Below are positions 43,895 through 52,644 of a stretch of 64,000 bases of DNA, piece by piece. The translations under genes and the position numbers were made by a program. How positions within the stretch are numbered: position 1 is the stretch's first letter; every line of letters begins with the position of its first letter. The DNA is from Streptomyces pyxinicus (GTDB lineage: Bacteria; Actinomycetota; Actinomycetes; Streptomycetales; Streptomycetaceae), in NCBI RefSeq assembly GCF_024753135.1, contig NZ_JANUGP010000004.1, forward strand, positions 62,001 to 126,000. Reading direction: 5' to 3'. The notes under the pieces were generated by a model. The model was not told the DNA's origin. It made no database searches and saw only the letters and a list, made by a program, of their open reading frames with translations.

Positions 43895-45896
43895 GCTGGA
43901 CCTGGACGAGTTCTCCCGCAGCTTGGTCGCCGACGTCCAGGCGACGGCTGATGCCGAGGGGACGACCACCCCGGAGGCGTTCACCAGACGGGTCTTCGAA
44001 GACCTCGAACAGGCCGGCATCGTCTCCAACACCTTCACCGCCTACCACAAGGCGCACGGGCACGAGGTCCACGGATACGGGATCGGGGAGTCGGGCGAGT
44101 CTCTGGACCTGTTCGTCACGGACTTCCATCTGGCGCCGCTGGAGACCAAACTCAGCAAGGCACAGACCGAGACGTTCTTCAGACGACTCCTGACCTTCGC
44201 GGCCCGCTGCCGTGACGGGCTGCAGCAGCACATCGACGAGTCCTTCGACGTGTACGACATGTGCGCGGCAGTCGAGAAGGCCCTCACCGAAGTGCAAAGG
44301 ATCAGACTCTTCCTGCTCAGCAACCGCGTCGGCACCTTCACCGAGGTACCGGCGTCAGACCTCGACGGTCTGCCGGTGACCCACGAGGTGTGGGATCTGG
44401 CCCGCCTGCACCGTCACGCGACGTCGGGTTCGCTCGGCGAGCCCATCGTGGTGCCCTTCTCCCCGCCACTCCCCTGCGTCGCCGCGCCTTCCTCAGAGGA
44501 GGACCACTCCGTCGCCTTGGCGGTGATACCCGGGCAGATGCTCGCGGAGCTGTACGCCGAGTACGGCACGCGACTCCTGGAACTGAACGTCCGTTCCTTC
44601 CTCCAGACCCGCGGCTCGGTCAACCGTGGAATTCGGGAGACCCTGCTGCACGCGCCGGGCCGTTTCTTGGCCTACAACAACGGGATCACCGCAACGGCAT
44701 CGCAGGTCGACTTCGTGAAGGGCCCGGACGGCGAGCCCACCCACATCTCAGGGATCCACGGCCTGCAGATCGTGAACGGGGGTCAGACGACCGCCTCGCT
44801 CCACTACGCGCTCACCCGTGACAAGGCAGACCTGTCCGACGCGCGGGTGCAGATGAAGCTGACGGAGGTGGCACCCGACCGGCTCGCCGAGATCGTTCCG
44901 AAGATCTCGGAATACTCCAACACGCAAAACCGGGTGACCCAGGTCGACTTCAGTTCCAACCACGACTACCACGTGGAGATCCAGCGGATCACCCGCTCTC
45001 TGTGGGCCCCCGCTGCGGACGGCAGCGGCCAGGAGACTCACTGGTTCTACGAACGCGCTCGCGGCCAGTACACGGACGAGCTGGCCAAAGCCCGGACGCC
45101 CGCAAGGCAGCGGCAGTTCAAGAAGCTCAACCCGACGAAGAAGAAATTCACGAAGGCGGACCTGGCCAAGTTCGTCCACTCCTGGCACCGGCTCCCCTAC
45201 CTGGTCAGCCGAGGCGCCCAGAAGAACTTCGTCGAGTTCATGCTGCGCGTCGAGGAGGCTCCGCCTCGGGTGGACCTCCAGTACTGCCAGCGGGTGATCG
45301 CCATGGCGATCCTGTTCAAGACCGTTGACCGCATTGCCGCCATCCACGGCGCAGGCAGCCACAAGAGCATGATCACCACCTACACCGTGGCGCGTCTCTC
45401 CCTGGCCACGGATCGTCGGATCGACCTCGACCGGATCTGGCGGGACCAGTCCGTGACGCCGGTCCTGGAATCCGCCATCCACGACCTTTGCCCACGTGTC
45501 ATGAGGGCGGTGACCACACCACTGGAAGGCAATCACGTCGGGGAATGGGCCAAGAAGGTGGCCTGCTGGGACGCGGTGTCCACAGTCCCCTGGACGATGC
45601 CACGCGCTCTGTCCACCGAACTGCTCGACAATCCGTTGGACGAGGCCGCACTCTCCGGTGGTACCGGAACCGAGTCCGGAGCCGCCGAGGAGGCAGCGCT
45701 GATCCCCGCCGACGAGTGGTACGCGATCGAACGCTGGGCCAAGGAGACACGTGCCCTCGAACCGTGGCAGCGGCAGCTGGCGCAGTTCGTCGGTAGGAGG
45801 CTCGAACTGGAACAGGAGGTCCCCGAGGTCCAGGCCGTCCAAGCGCTGCACGCCCGCAACGGAGCACTACGTCTGGGGTTCAACCCCGCCCCGTAG
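43887..45896 (+). CDS. AIPR-domain protein (abortive-infection phage resistance type, MzaD-like)
   Basis: 669 residues from ATG 43887. The AIPR hallmark lies around residues 250-300: RFLAYNNGITATASQ and IHGLQIVNGGQTTASLHYA, then KISEYSNTQNRVTQVDFSSN. The N-terminal region contains GESLDLFVTDFHLAPLETKLS, which resembles a degenerate PD-(D/E)xK-like core with D and ExK-like residues. AIPR proteins were named for a plasmid abortive-infection protein and recur as the last core subunit of Z1/MORC systems. The gene overlaps the DUF4420 frame by eight bases. The downstream Vsr gene is 215 bp away, so the core complex probably ends here. Confidence 0.9.
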   Translation: MAELDLDEFSRSLVADVQATADAEGTTTPEAFTRRVFEDLEQAGIVSNTFTAYHKAHGHEVHGYGIGESGESLDLFVTDFHLAPLETKLSKAQTETFFRRLLTFAARCRDGLQQHIDESFDVYDMCAAVEKALTEVQRIRLFLLSNRVGTFTEVPASDLDGLPVTHEVWDLARLHRHATSGSLGEPIVVPFSPPLPCVAAPSSEEDHSVALAVIPGQMLAELYAEYGTRLLELNVRSFLQTRGSVNRGIRETLLHAPGRFLAYNNGITATASQVDFVKGPDGEPTHISGIHGLQIVNGGQTTASLHYALTRDKADLSDARVQMKLTEVAPDRLAEIVPKISEYSNTQNRVTQVDFSSNHDYHVEIQRITRSLWAPAADGSGQETHWFYERARGQYTDELAKARTPARQRQFKKLNPTKKKFTKADLAKFVHSWHRLPYLVSRGAQKNFVEFMLRVEEAPPRVDLQYCQRVIAMAILFKTVDRIAAIHGAGSHKSMITTYTVARLSLATDRRIDLDRIWRDQSVTPVLESAIHDLCPRVMRAVTTPLEGNHVGEWAKKVACWDAVSTVPWTMPRALSTELLDNPLDEAALSGGTGTESGAAEEAALIPADEWYAIERWAKETRALEPWQRQLAQFVGRRLELEQEVPEVQAVQALHARNGALRLGFNPAP

Positions 45897-46010
45897 GAGC
45901 CAGGTTCGGGCGATGACGACAACCCGGCCCCGGATCCTGAACACCGCGGTTCAGAGCATCCTCTTCCCGGCCCAGTCCCTGACCGCTTCCTCGGGATGTG
46001 ACGCAGCACG

Positions 46011-46115
46011 ATGCGACCTCGTGCGATCGCTGACTACAGCGGCTTCAAGGAGCACGAGGAGAGTGCGGCGCTCTCCTCCCAGGAGAACGTCAACAGGCTG
46101 GGGCTGAGATCGTGA
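46011..46115 (+). CDS. Possible 34-residue leader protein overlapping vsr
   Basis: ATG 46011 opens a frame encoding MRPRAIADYSGFKEHEESAA followed by LSSQENVNRLGLRS and a TGA that overlaps the vsr GTG by four bases. The coupling is the only positive evidence; there is no strong ribosome-binding site. It may be a true small protein that loads ribosomes onto vsr, or the tail of a deleted gene. The rest of the 45,897-46,010 gap shows nothing. Confidence 0.35.
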   Translation: MRPRAIADYSGFKEHEESAALSSQENVNRLGLRS

Positions 46116-46687
46116 CCAGAGCGAGTGGAGGACCATCGGCGGGACAGTGGGTCTCCACCACAAAGAGCGAACACCTTCGCGGTCGACGCGCGAGGGACAC
46201 GAAGCCCGAAGTGACCCTCAGGAAGGCCGTGCACCGGCTGGGCCTGAGGTTCCGCCTCCAGCGACGGGTCGCGCGGCGCTGCACTGCCGACTTCGTGCTC
46301 CCTCGGTACCGAATCGCCGTCTTCGTCGACGGCTGTTTCTGGCACGGCTGCCCGGAACACTGCTCCGCCGAGTTCCAGGGCCCCAACGCCCTTCTCTGGC
46401 AGGAGAAGATCGCAGCGAACAGGAAGCGGGACCAACGCAACACCATGGAGGCCACGGAAGCCAGTTGGACCGTGGTGCGGATCTGGGAATGCGAGATTCG
46501 CCGTGACACCGCGGGCGCCGCTCAGCGAGTGGCGACCGTGGCCCGCGAACAGGGCGGCAGCGTCCGCTCGCGTAGCGCTGCGAATCAAAGTACGCGGACC
46601 CGTGCCCGAATTCCGACTCTCGAGGATGGGCGAGAATCCCGGCGACTCTCCCCCAACGACACGCTGTCCGTCATCATTGGCACATGA
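46112..46687 (+). CDS. vsr: Very-short-patch-repair (Vsr) endonuclease
   Basis: 191 residues from GTG 46112. Vsr motifs are clear: RRARDTKPEVTLRKAVHRLG, CTADFVLPRYRIAVFVDGCFWHGCPEHC with the catalytic Asp and zinc-ligand Cys/His set, EKIAANRKRDQRN, and VVRIWECEI. Vsr nicks 5' of the T in T:G mismatches left by 5-methylcytosine deamination, and it normally travels with a Dcm-type methylase, as here (the methylase is 1.2 kb downstream, convergent). The last about 45 residues (from QGGSVRSRSAAN on) exceed the family's usual length and look unstructured. The ATGA overlap couples it to the next gene. Confidence 0.92.
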   Translation: MTRASGGPSAGQWVSTTKSEHLRGRRARDTKPEVTLRKAVHRLGLRFRLQRRVARRCTADFVLPRYRIAVFVDGCFWHGCPEHCSAEFQGPNALLWQEKIAANRKRDQRNTMEATEASWTVVRIWECEIRRDTAGAAQRVATVAREQGGSVRSRSAANQSTRTRARIPTLEDGRESRRLSPNDTLSVIIGT

Positions 46688-47313
46688 TTCCCGAGTTCGA
46701 GATAGCAATCGGCCACAATTATCAACTGGCCGGTCTGAGCGGTGACTTGACAGCCGAGGAGGTGGCCAACGGTTTCACCGAGCATCACGAATACCACTGC
46801 CTCGGCCTGCCCAGCTGGGCAGAAGCAGAGGAGTGTCTCGAGAGGGAAGCTGAGGTCCTCGAGAGGGCGGCCTCATCGGACGCGCCTGACGGAGTCGAGG
46901 AGTTCCTCGACGAGACCCGGGAGACAGACGACCTGGGGTACTTCGACCTCATGTGCGTCCTTCAGGGCAACGACGTCGGAGTCGCCGGCCTCAGTCTCGC
47001 TCTCAGCGCAGCCCGGACAGCCACCTTCTATTCATGCTCTGGCGGGATCGACCACCGCCATCACGCTGACCACCCGTTGGTGGGGGTCGCCCCTGACCCG
47101 GAGCGCGGCGCGTTGATCATCGAACTCGCGAAACTCGCGGGCTGTGGTGTCGACCAGCGTGGAGGGCGCTGGTACCTGTACGGCCGATCAGTGACCGATC
47201 TCCATGCCCTGGGTCGGGCGATCGTCGAGCATCGAGAGGCTTTCGACGCCCTGCCAGCCCCGGCATGGGTCGAAGGACTCGCCGAGGAACTCGAGCGGGC
47301 CGACGACTACTGA
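46684..47313 (+). CDS. Unknown protein at the end of the defence operon
   Basis: 209 residues from ATG 46684 (ATGA overlap with vsr). No named domain is recognised. A middle block reads DLMCVLQGNDVGVAGLSLAL then SAARTATFYSCSGG and DHRHHADHPLVG. The Asp, Cys-x-Gly-Gly and His-His/His-Pro pattern recalls an uncharacterised family of small bacterial proteins and could bind a metal. The N-terminus is acidic and helical (EEFLDETRETDD); the C-terminus is helical. It converges with the methylase gene five bases away. Its stable coupling to vsr suggests that it belongs to the system. Confidence 0.72.
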   Translation: MIPEFEIAIGHNYQLAGLSGDLTAEEVANGFTEHHEYHCLGLPSWAEAEECLEREAEVLERAASSDAPDGVEEFLDETRETDDLGYFDLMCVLQGNDVGVAGLSLALSAARTATFYSCSGGIDHRHHADHPLVGVAPDPERGALIIELAKLAGCGVDQRGGRWYLYGRSVTDLHALGRAIVEHREAFDALPAPAWVEGLAEELERADDY

Positions 47314-47318
47314 GAGGT

Positions 47319-49253
47319 TCATTCCCCTGTGACGGCCAGAGTCAGCAGGTCGTCGGACAGCTCCCCACGGCGAGCACAGTGAGCGACGAGTGGACAGTCC
47401 GAGCAGACAGGTTGCGTGTCCCGGCACAGGTCCGCACCGATGAGACGGACCGCCGCCATGCGGAGCGGTGCGTCGTTCCCCGCGCCCACGAGCTTCACCA
47501 GGTTGACGCGCCCGTCGCTGAGCCGGTTCGCGTGGTCCTCGTCGACACCGTTGACCCTCGCAGCCACCCGAAGGTTCCCCGTGCCGACCAGCATGAGGTC
47601 TTCGCCGATCAGCAGCTTGTAGAGAGCCTCTTCGGCTGGCTTCATGGACAGCCTGGCCGGAATCTTGAGTCGCTGATCCACTCTCCAGGCGTTCGGCTTG
47701 TCGACCAGTGGCGTGAGACGGTCCACTCGCGCGCGAGCTGGCTTCGTGGGCGCCGCGTCGACCAGCTTCTTGAACAGCGTCGACGTCAGCGTCCTCGACT
47801 TCCTGACGAGGTCCATGATCTCCGCCATGGCGTCCGGTCTGACCTTGGCACCGGACAGTATGGCCACGACAGCAGCATGGAGTGGCACGGGCTCTTCGCT
47901 CGGAAGCTGGTACCAGTCGCTTCCGGCGCGTCTCCGTTCCGCCCAGTCGGTGAGCGCGTTCCGGACCTCCCGCCAGCGGGGCTGGAGTCCAGACGTGGCT
48001 TCGGATCCGTCAACGGGCTTGAGTACCTCCGCGGCGGCCTCGCCCAGCAGCGGGGGCACGGCATTACCGATCTGCCGGAAGGCATCACTCCGGGTGCCGG
48101 CGAACCGGAACCGGTCCGGGAAGGTCTGTACGCGTGCAGCCTCACGCACAGTCAAGGTCCGCAGCTGCTCCGGGTGGATGTACCAGTAGCCGTCCTTGGC
48201 GATGTGCGCCGTGATCGTACGGCTGAGTTCGTCCCAGGCCAGCTTCTTGTACTTGTCCGTGTACTTGTCCGGGCTGTACCGCTGGTACTCCCTCTCCTCC
48301 TCGTCCAGCTTCTCCTGTAGCTGGGAGTACTTGGTGGTGGAGTCCATGACCTGGAAGATCCGGTAGTCGTCTGCGCGGACCCTTCGAGTCATGTGATCCC
48401 AGATCACGCCGCGGGTCGCACCCTTGCGCATCTCGTCCGCGAAATCCGAGATCTTGCGCGGCTTGCGGTAGTCGATCTTCCGCTCACCGACTCGCTCGGT
48501 GGCGACGACCTTCAGCTCCGGGAGGTCTCCGATCGCGTCACGCAGCGTGGTGCGCCGCGGCGCGGGCTCACGCCAGGTGAAGTCGTCGACGTCCCTCCTG
48601 GCGAGGAGGATGAGGCGCTTCCGGTGCTGTGGGACTCCGTAGTTCCACGCGTCGACGAGTCGCACCTGCGTCGCGTAGCCGAGTTCTTCGAGTTCTTCCT
48701 CGATCGTCCGGATCACGAAGAAATCGTCGTGCAGCCCCATGTCAGGAACGTTCTCCATGAGAACCACCCGCGGCCTGATCCGCTTGACCATGTCCAGATA
48801 GGCGCTCCACAGCTCTTTCCGGCGGTCCTCCGGATCACGCCCGTGCTTCTTCACGAGGTGGCGGATCTTGTTGCGCCCGGCCCTGCTGAAGGGCTGACAC
48901 GGAGGCCCACCCGCGACGAGATCAATCTCTGCAGGCGCGAGGGTAGCCTCCAGCCTGTCCCGCTCCTTGGGATCACCAAGATCCATCTGCAGGCCCAGGC
49001 CGGGGAAGTTCGCTCTATGGGTCTCGAGTGCGCGCTCGTCGGTGTCCACTGCTGCGGCGGTGGTCCACCCAGCCCGCTCGACGCCCGCGCTCAGCCCACC
49101 AGCACCGGAGAAGAGATCGACGGCCAAGCGCCTGCCCTTGCCGATGTTTTCCAGCCAGTCCTGGAATGACTCTGGAGTGCAGCTGTGAGGGTGAAGTGGC
49201 AACTCCAGACAATCACTGCGCTCAAGAGGTACTCCGTAGTGCCCCTTACTCAC
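47319..49253 (-). CDS. C5-cytosine DNA methyltransferase fused to an EndoIII-like [4Fe-4S] C-terminal domain
   Basis: 644 residues from GTG 49253 (GGAGGG seven bases upstream). Residues 40-430 are a C5 methylase: motif I VDLFSGAGGLSAG, motif IV GGPPCQPFS with catalytic Cys119, motif VI ENVPDMG, motif VIII YGVPQHRKRLILL and motif X RQIGNAVPPLLG. Residues 440-644 are extra: a helical region with EEALYKLLIGEDLMLVGTGN, then VAARVNGVDEDHANRL and a terminal C-x6-C-x2-C-x5-C (Cys610, 617, 620, 626), the iron-sulphur loop spacing of EndoIII/MutY glycosylases. A T:G-type glycosylase or nuclease role for this part is inference. It presumably protects self DNA for the MORC-Z1 system and is convergent with it. 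Confidence 0.88.
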   Translation of the reverse strand: MSKGHYGVPLERSDCLELPLHPHSCTPESFQDWLENIGKGRRLAVDLFSGAGGLSAGVERAGWTTAAAVDTDERALETHRANFPGLGLQMDLGDPKERDRLEATLAPAEIDLVAGGPPCQPFSRAGRNKIRHLVKKHGRDPEDRRKELWSAYLDMVKRIRPRVVLMENVPDMGLHDDFFVIRTIEEELEELGYATQVRLVDAWNYGVPQHRKRLILLARRDVDDFTWREPAPRRTTLRDAIGDLPELKVVATERVGERKIDYRKPRKISDFADEMRKGATRGVIWDHMTRRVRADDYRIFQVMDSTTKYSQLQEKLDEEEREYQRYSPDKYTDKYKKLAWDELSRTITAHIAKDGYWYIHPEQLRTLTVREAARVQTFPDRFRFAGTRSDAFRQIGNAVPPLLGEAAAEVLKPVDGSEATSGLQPRWREVRNALTDWAERRRAGSDWYQLPSEEPVPLHAAVVAILSGAKVRPDAMAEIMDLVRKSRTLTSTLFKKLVDAAPTKPARARVDRLTPLVDKPNAWRVDQRLKIPARLSMKPAEEALYKLLIGEDLMLVGTGNLRVAARVNGVDEDHANRLSDGRVNLVKLVGAGNDAPLRMAAVRLIGADLCRDTQPVCSDCPLVAHCARRGELSDDLLTLAVTGE

Positions 49254-49766
49254 AGCACAACCCTCCGTGACGCATGACATGAACGAGCACCAGGAGACCA
49301 CAGACGCGCTGGTAGAAGCAAGGTTTTCGGCAGGTCCCCCAACCGGATTCGCAGAGCTGACGGCTGTTGTTCCCCCGACGCAGCCACCGCTTCCGCAGAC
49401 CCTCCGACCTGCAGCTTCGAACCTTAGTTCTGTGTCCCAAGACGATCGATCATAGTGGAATCCGCTGCCCGCGCGTGCGGTATGGGCAGGTGTCATGCGA
49501 CACCGCTGCCCTGACAAACGACGCAACGCCGGTGAAGACACGTTCGAGGCGCGTACGTACCCGCTGAAGAGCAGAGAGCAGATCAGCAAGAGTCGCTACC
49601 CCTGCCTCGTGCAGGACCTCAACAGCGGCATCCTCAGTCGAGGCGAGGCACCAGTAGCGAACGTCGAAGTTCCTCTGGCCGGTCCTCGCCTAATTCGGGA
49701 TGGAGATAGGCGTCGCCGAGCAGGGGTGGCGGTCATTCTTCGCCGCGCCAGGTCGGTGTTCACCGG
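49254..49766. other. Intergenic region between the methylase and Nudix genes
   Basis: 513 bp with no supported gene. It carries the methylase promoter at its left end. Short frames on both strands show no family resemblance or good ribosome-binding sites. Confidence 0.5.
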
Positions 49767-50249
49767 TCACGAAGTCGCCTCCGGCGCCGTTCCATGCTCC
49801 AAGTAAGCAGGTACGCCGTTGACGCGGGCCTCGACACCTGCGGTGATACGGCGTGCGAGGCGGGGGATGGTAAGCCCCGACAGCTCCCTGGTGTCGTGGA
49901 AGGCGTATCCACGGAGCTCGTCGGCTTGAAGCTCGATATGCCCGGACTCATCCTCGGTGAGACGGCCTCCGTCGAAGAGATAAAGGACCTTGTCGCCCTC
50001 TCCCGGGTTCGGCGCCCAGTCCACGACGAGCAGCCGCCCGATGGCGGGCTTGATGCCCAGCTCCTCATGGACTTCGCGCACGCACGCTTGCAGCGGAGAC
50101 TCGCCGTTCTCGACGTAGCCACCAGGGATGTCGCGGTAATCCTTGTACGACGGCTCGACGAGCAGGACCCTGTCGGCGTCGTCGAAGAAGAGCGCGCCGG
50201 CGGCCATGCGCGGGTGGGCCATCTTCGCTTCGTGCTCGTTCTCGGTCAC
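49767..50249 (-). CDS. Nudix hydrolase
   Basis: 160 residues from GTG 50249. The complete Nudix box GGYVENGESPLQACVREVHEELGI is split here for clarity: GGYVENGE then REVHEELGI, fitting Gx5Ex7REUxEExGU, with magnesium-binding glutamates intact. Such enzymes hydrolyse a nucleoside diphosphate linked to another group; the substrate is unknown. It lies ten bases after the XRE regulator stop on the same strand, so both probably form an operon. In this island end it may belong to the same cassette as the phosphotransferase and SAM-synthetase genes. Confidence 0.92.
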   Translation of the reverse strand: MTENEHEAKMAHPRMAAGALFFDDADRVLLVEPSYKDYRDIPGGYVENGESPLQACVREVHEELGIKPAIGRLLVVDWAPNPGEGDKVLYLFDGGRLTEDESGHIELQADELRGYAFHDTRELSGLTIPRLARRITAGVEARVNGVPAYLEHGTAPEATS

Positions 50250-50259
50250 GGAACGGACT

Positions 50260-51480
50260 CTAACCGCCGACCACGCCGAGCCGACGAGCCAGGTCGGCCA
50301 CTGGCTGGGACGGGCGGCCTCGGGTGCCGCGGATCCACCCGATGACCAGTTCGCGGCTCAGGTAGTGGTGGCGTACCTGCTCGGGTGCGGCTCGCTCGGC
50401 GTCCAGCAGCGTGGCCAGGGCCTCGTCGGTCCGGTTCCAGGCGCTGAGGGCTCGGGCGAGTTCCAGGCTGTGCCTCACGCGCCGTTCCACCGGCAGGCCG
50501 CTGGTGTCGATGCGCTGCCCGAGGTCTGCGGCGATCTGGATGTCGCCGAGTTCTCCCGCGGTGGCGACGCAGTGGATGGCCACGTTGGTCGGGCCGAAGG
50601 CCGTCCAGAGGTGGTTCGCGTCGGCACCCAGTCGTTGCGCGACCTCATCCGCTTCGCGGAGGAAGGTCTGGGTGGTCGCACGGTCCTCCGCTCGGGCGGC
50701 CGCCATGGCGCCGGCGAGGAAGAGCGTGCCGTAGACCGAGAGGTACTCGTCGTTCGCGGTGCCCAGGCCGGGCTGCATGACGGCCGCCGCGTCGTTCACC
50801 AGCTGGATCGCCGCGGTGAAGCGGCCAGTGGCCATCAGGCAGTGCGTGACCGCGCGGAAGAGCGAGCCTGTCACCGTGCTCTGGCCGCTCCGTTGCGCTG
50901 CCGCCAAGCCGCGGTCGGCGGCGATCCACGCCAGTTCCGACTCCCCAACCTTGCCCAGCACCATGGCCGCACCGTGATAGGCCAAGGCGAGTTCGGCATG
51001 GGCCTCCTCCCCGTCACGCCCTGAATACGAGCGGGAGGCCGCGAGGGCGTCGGCGAGGACGAGGGGAAGCCGTCGAGTCGCGAAGCCGTACTGAGACACC
51101 TGGTACGCGTCGAGGACTTCCCTCACTGCGTCCCGCAAGCCCGCCAGGGGTGGCGGTTCGTCGTCGGGTGGGAGCCCCAGCAGGGGCGTGAGCTGCTTGT
51201 AGTCCATGAGCGCGTCACGCAGAGCGGGCACCGTACGGCGGCCGCTGTCACTCGACCACTCCAGGAGCGTCGGCTCGGCGAGGAGATCCCCGAGCGAGAC
51301 ATCCAGGGCCTCGGCGAGTGAAGTGATCACCGAGAGGCGGTCGAGCTCGATCCGGTTGTTCTCCGCTTTGCTCAGCCAGTCCGTGGTGCGGCCGACGAGG
51401 CCGGCCAAGACCTCTTGGGAAAGTCCGCGTCGGCGCCGATGTAAGGCAACGCGTTCGCCGATGGTCAGGTTCTCTGTCAT
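50260..51480 (-). CDS. XRE-family regulator with a long helical sensor region
   Basis: 406 residues from ATG 51480. Residues 8-65 are a helix-turn-helix: IGERVALHRRRRGLSQEVLA then GLVGRTTDWLSKAENNR. The rest is an all-helical, alanine-rich repeat region (AELALAYHGAAMVLGKVGES, AAQRSGQSTVTGSLFRAVTH) that resembles TPR-type sensor domains seen in streptomycete quorum or nutrient regulators. It is divergent from the phosphotransferase gene (191-bp gap), its likely target, and co-directional with the Nudix gene ten bases downstream. Confidence 0.87.
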   Translation of the reverse strand: MTENLTIGERVALHRRRRGLSQEVLAGLVGRTTDWLSKAENNRIELDRLSVITSLAEALDVSLGDLLAEPTLLEWSSDSGRRTVPALRDALMDYKQLTPLLGLPPDDEPPPLAGLRDAVREVLDAYQVSQYGFATRRLPLVLADALAASRSYSGRDGEEAHAELALAYHGAAMVLGKVGESELAWIAADRGLAAAQRSGQSTVTGSLFRAVTHCLMATGRFTAAIQLVNDAAAVMQPGLGTANDEYLSVYGTLFLAGAMAAARAEDRATTQTFLREADEVAQRLGADANHLWTAFGPTNVAIHCVATAGELGDIQIAADLGQRIDTSGLPVERRVRHSLELARALSAWNRTDEALATLLDAERAAPEQVRHHYLSRELVIGWIRGTRGRPSQPVADLARRLGVVGG

Positions 51481-51671
51481 CCCTCGCATGTCCTGAGCAT
51501 CACCTCGTGGCCGGAATCGACCCCGGAAGGTTTTTCCGGGGTGCTGCGGGGCGCCGCGCCTACTGTCGCAGCAGACCGAGAAAGCCGCAGGGCGATGGAG
51601 GTAACTCCCGCCAATCCAGCGGTTCTTGGTGATCGGTTCTGCTTCTCGAACGGGACGGAGGTGTGTGGAGG

Positions 51672-52565
51672 ATGAGCAGCACGAAGACCGTGGATCCATG
51701 GGTCGGACAAGGGCTCGGGCCGTTCGGCGTGGCAGTCCTCAAGCCGTACTCCAGAACGCGGTTCGTCATGGACGGCAGTGCCGTACTGAAGGTCTACGTC
51801 GGCATCGACCCCGAGGGCCGGCGCCGACGGGAGGCCACCACGGTCCAGCGTGCTGCCCTGCGCGGCATCTCGGTTCCGACCGTCCTAGCGACGGGATGCG
51901 ACGAGGCCGGGTCCTGGACCGTATTCCGGGTGGTGCACGGGACGCCGTGCTCGGTGACCACCCGCAAGGCGACGGAGCACTACATCGGTCACGTCGTGGC
52001 GGTGAGCGGCATGCTTCACCGGCCCACTGCCGGCGCTATTCCTGGCCCCGGCTGGACGGCACGGACTGACAGTCCTGTTTCCGCGAGCCAGTTCCTACTG
52101 GATCAGTTCTCGGCCCGCTGCCGGTGGATGCCCTGGTGGGCTGCGTTGCGGGAGGCCCTCCAAGCGATCGACGCCCACCCAACCGTTCACCTACTTGGCG
52201 ATCTCAAGCCCGAGCACCTCCTCGTCGACGGAGAGCGCCTGCACGTCGTCGACTGGGAGGCGAGCTCCTGTGGCCCAGCCGTTCTCGACTACACCGACGT
52301 CGTCTTCCACCTCGTACGGGACCTGCTGTACGAGGACGTAGCGCCGGCGCGCATCCCGGTCAATCTCGCGGACCGCTTGCCGTTCTGCGGGCCGGTACTC
52401 GCCTGGCGCCTGCTTCTCTGGCTCGATCGCCGTCGGACCCAGGACATCGAACTCGTCACGACCCACGACATCGTCCGACTCGCTGCTGAAGAACAAGCCG
52501 TTTCCGCGTACAAGTCGCTCGCAGAGATCGTGGCGCATCTCCGCGCTGCTGGAGTCCCTCGCTGA
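51672..52565 (+). CDS. Aminoglycoside-phosphotransferase-like kinase
   Basis: 297 residues from ATG 51672, with GGAGG about ten bases upstream. The kinase catalytic loop is HLLGDLKPEHLLVDGE (Asp and Lys; the usual Asn position reads His), and the metal site is VVDWEASSCGPAVLDYTD. The N-lobe lysine is probably in GSAVLKVYVG. The APH/choline-kinase fold phosphorylates small molecules or antibiotics; the substrate is unknown. It is followed by a SAM synthetase relic and a second phosphotransferase, suggesting that the group once formed one metabolic cassette controlled by the XRE gene. Confidence 0.8.
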   Translation: MSSTKTVDPWVGQGLGPFGVAVLKPYSRTRFVMDGSAVLKVYVGIDPEGRRRREATTVQRAALRGISVPTVLATGCDEAGSWTVFRVVHGTPCSVTTRKATEHYIGHVVAVSGMLHRPTAGAIPGPGWTARTDSPVSASQFLLDQFSARCRWMPWWAALREALQAIDAHPTVHLLGDLKPEHLLVDGERLHVVDWEASSCGPAVLDYTDVVFHLVRDLLYEDVAPARIPVNLADRLPFCGPVLAWRLLLWLDRRRTQDIELVTTHDIVRLAAEEQAVSAYKSLAEIVAHLRAAGVPR

Positions 52566-52644
52566 ATCTCGACCGCACTGCTCGTCCAGGCGTGCTGACG
52601 CCTGCGCTCATCCCCTTCTTCCCACCCCTGAACGGGAGTTCGTG

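Noticed and set aside
47319-49589. Longer methylase starting near 49,589
   Set aside because: GTG 49253 has a strong ribosome-binding site, and the upstream extension has no methylase sequence.
49495-49806. Small frames between methylase and Nudix genes
   Set aside because: No ribosome-binding site, no family resemblance and biased composition.
52566-52644. SAM riboswitch before the SAM-synthetase relic
   Set aside because: The gap is only 79 bp and shows no SAM-riboswitch helices.
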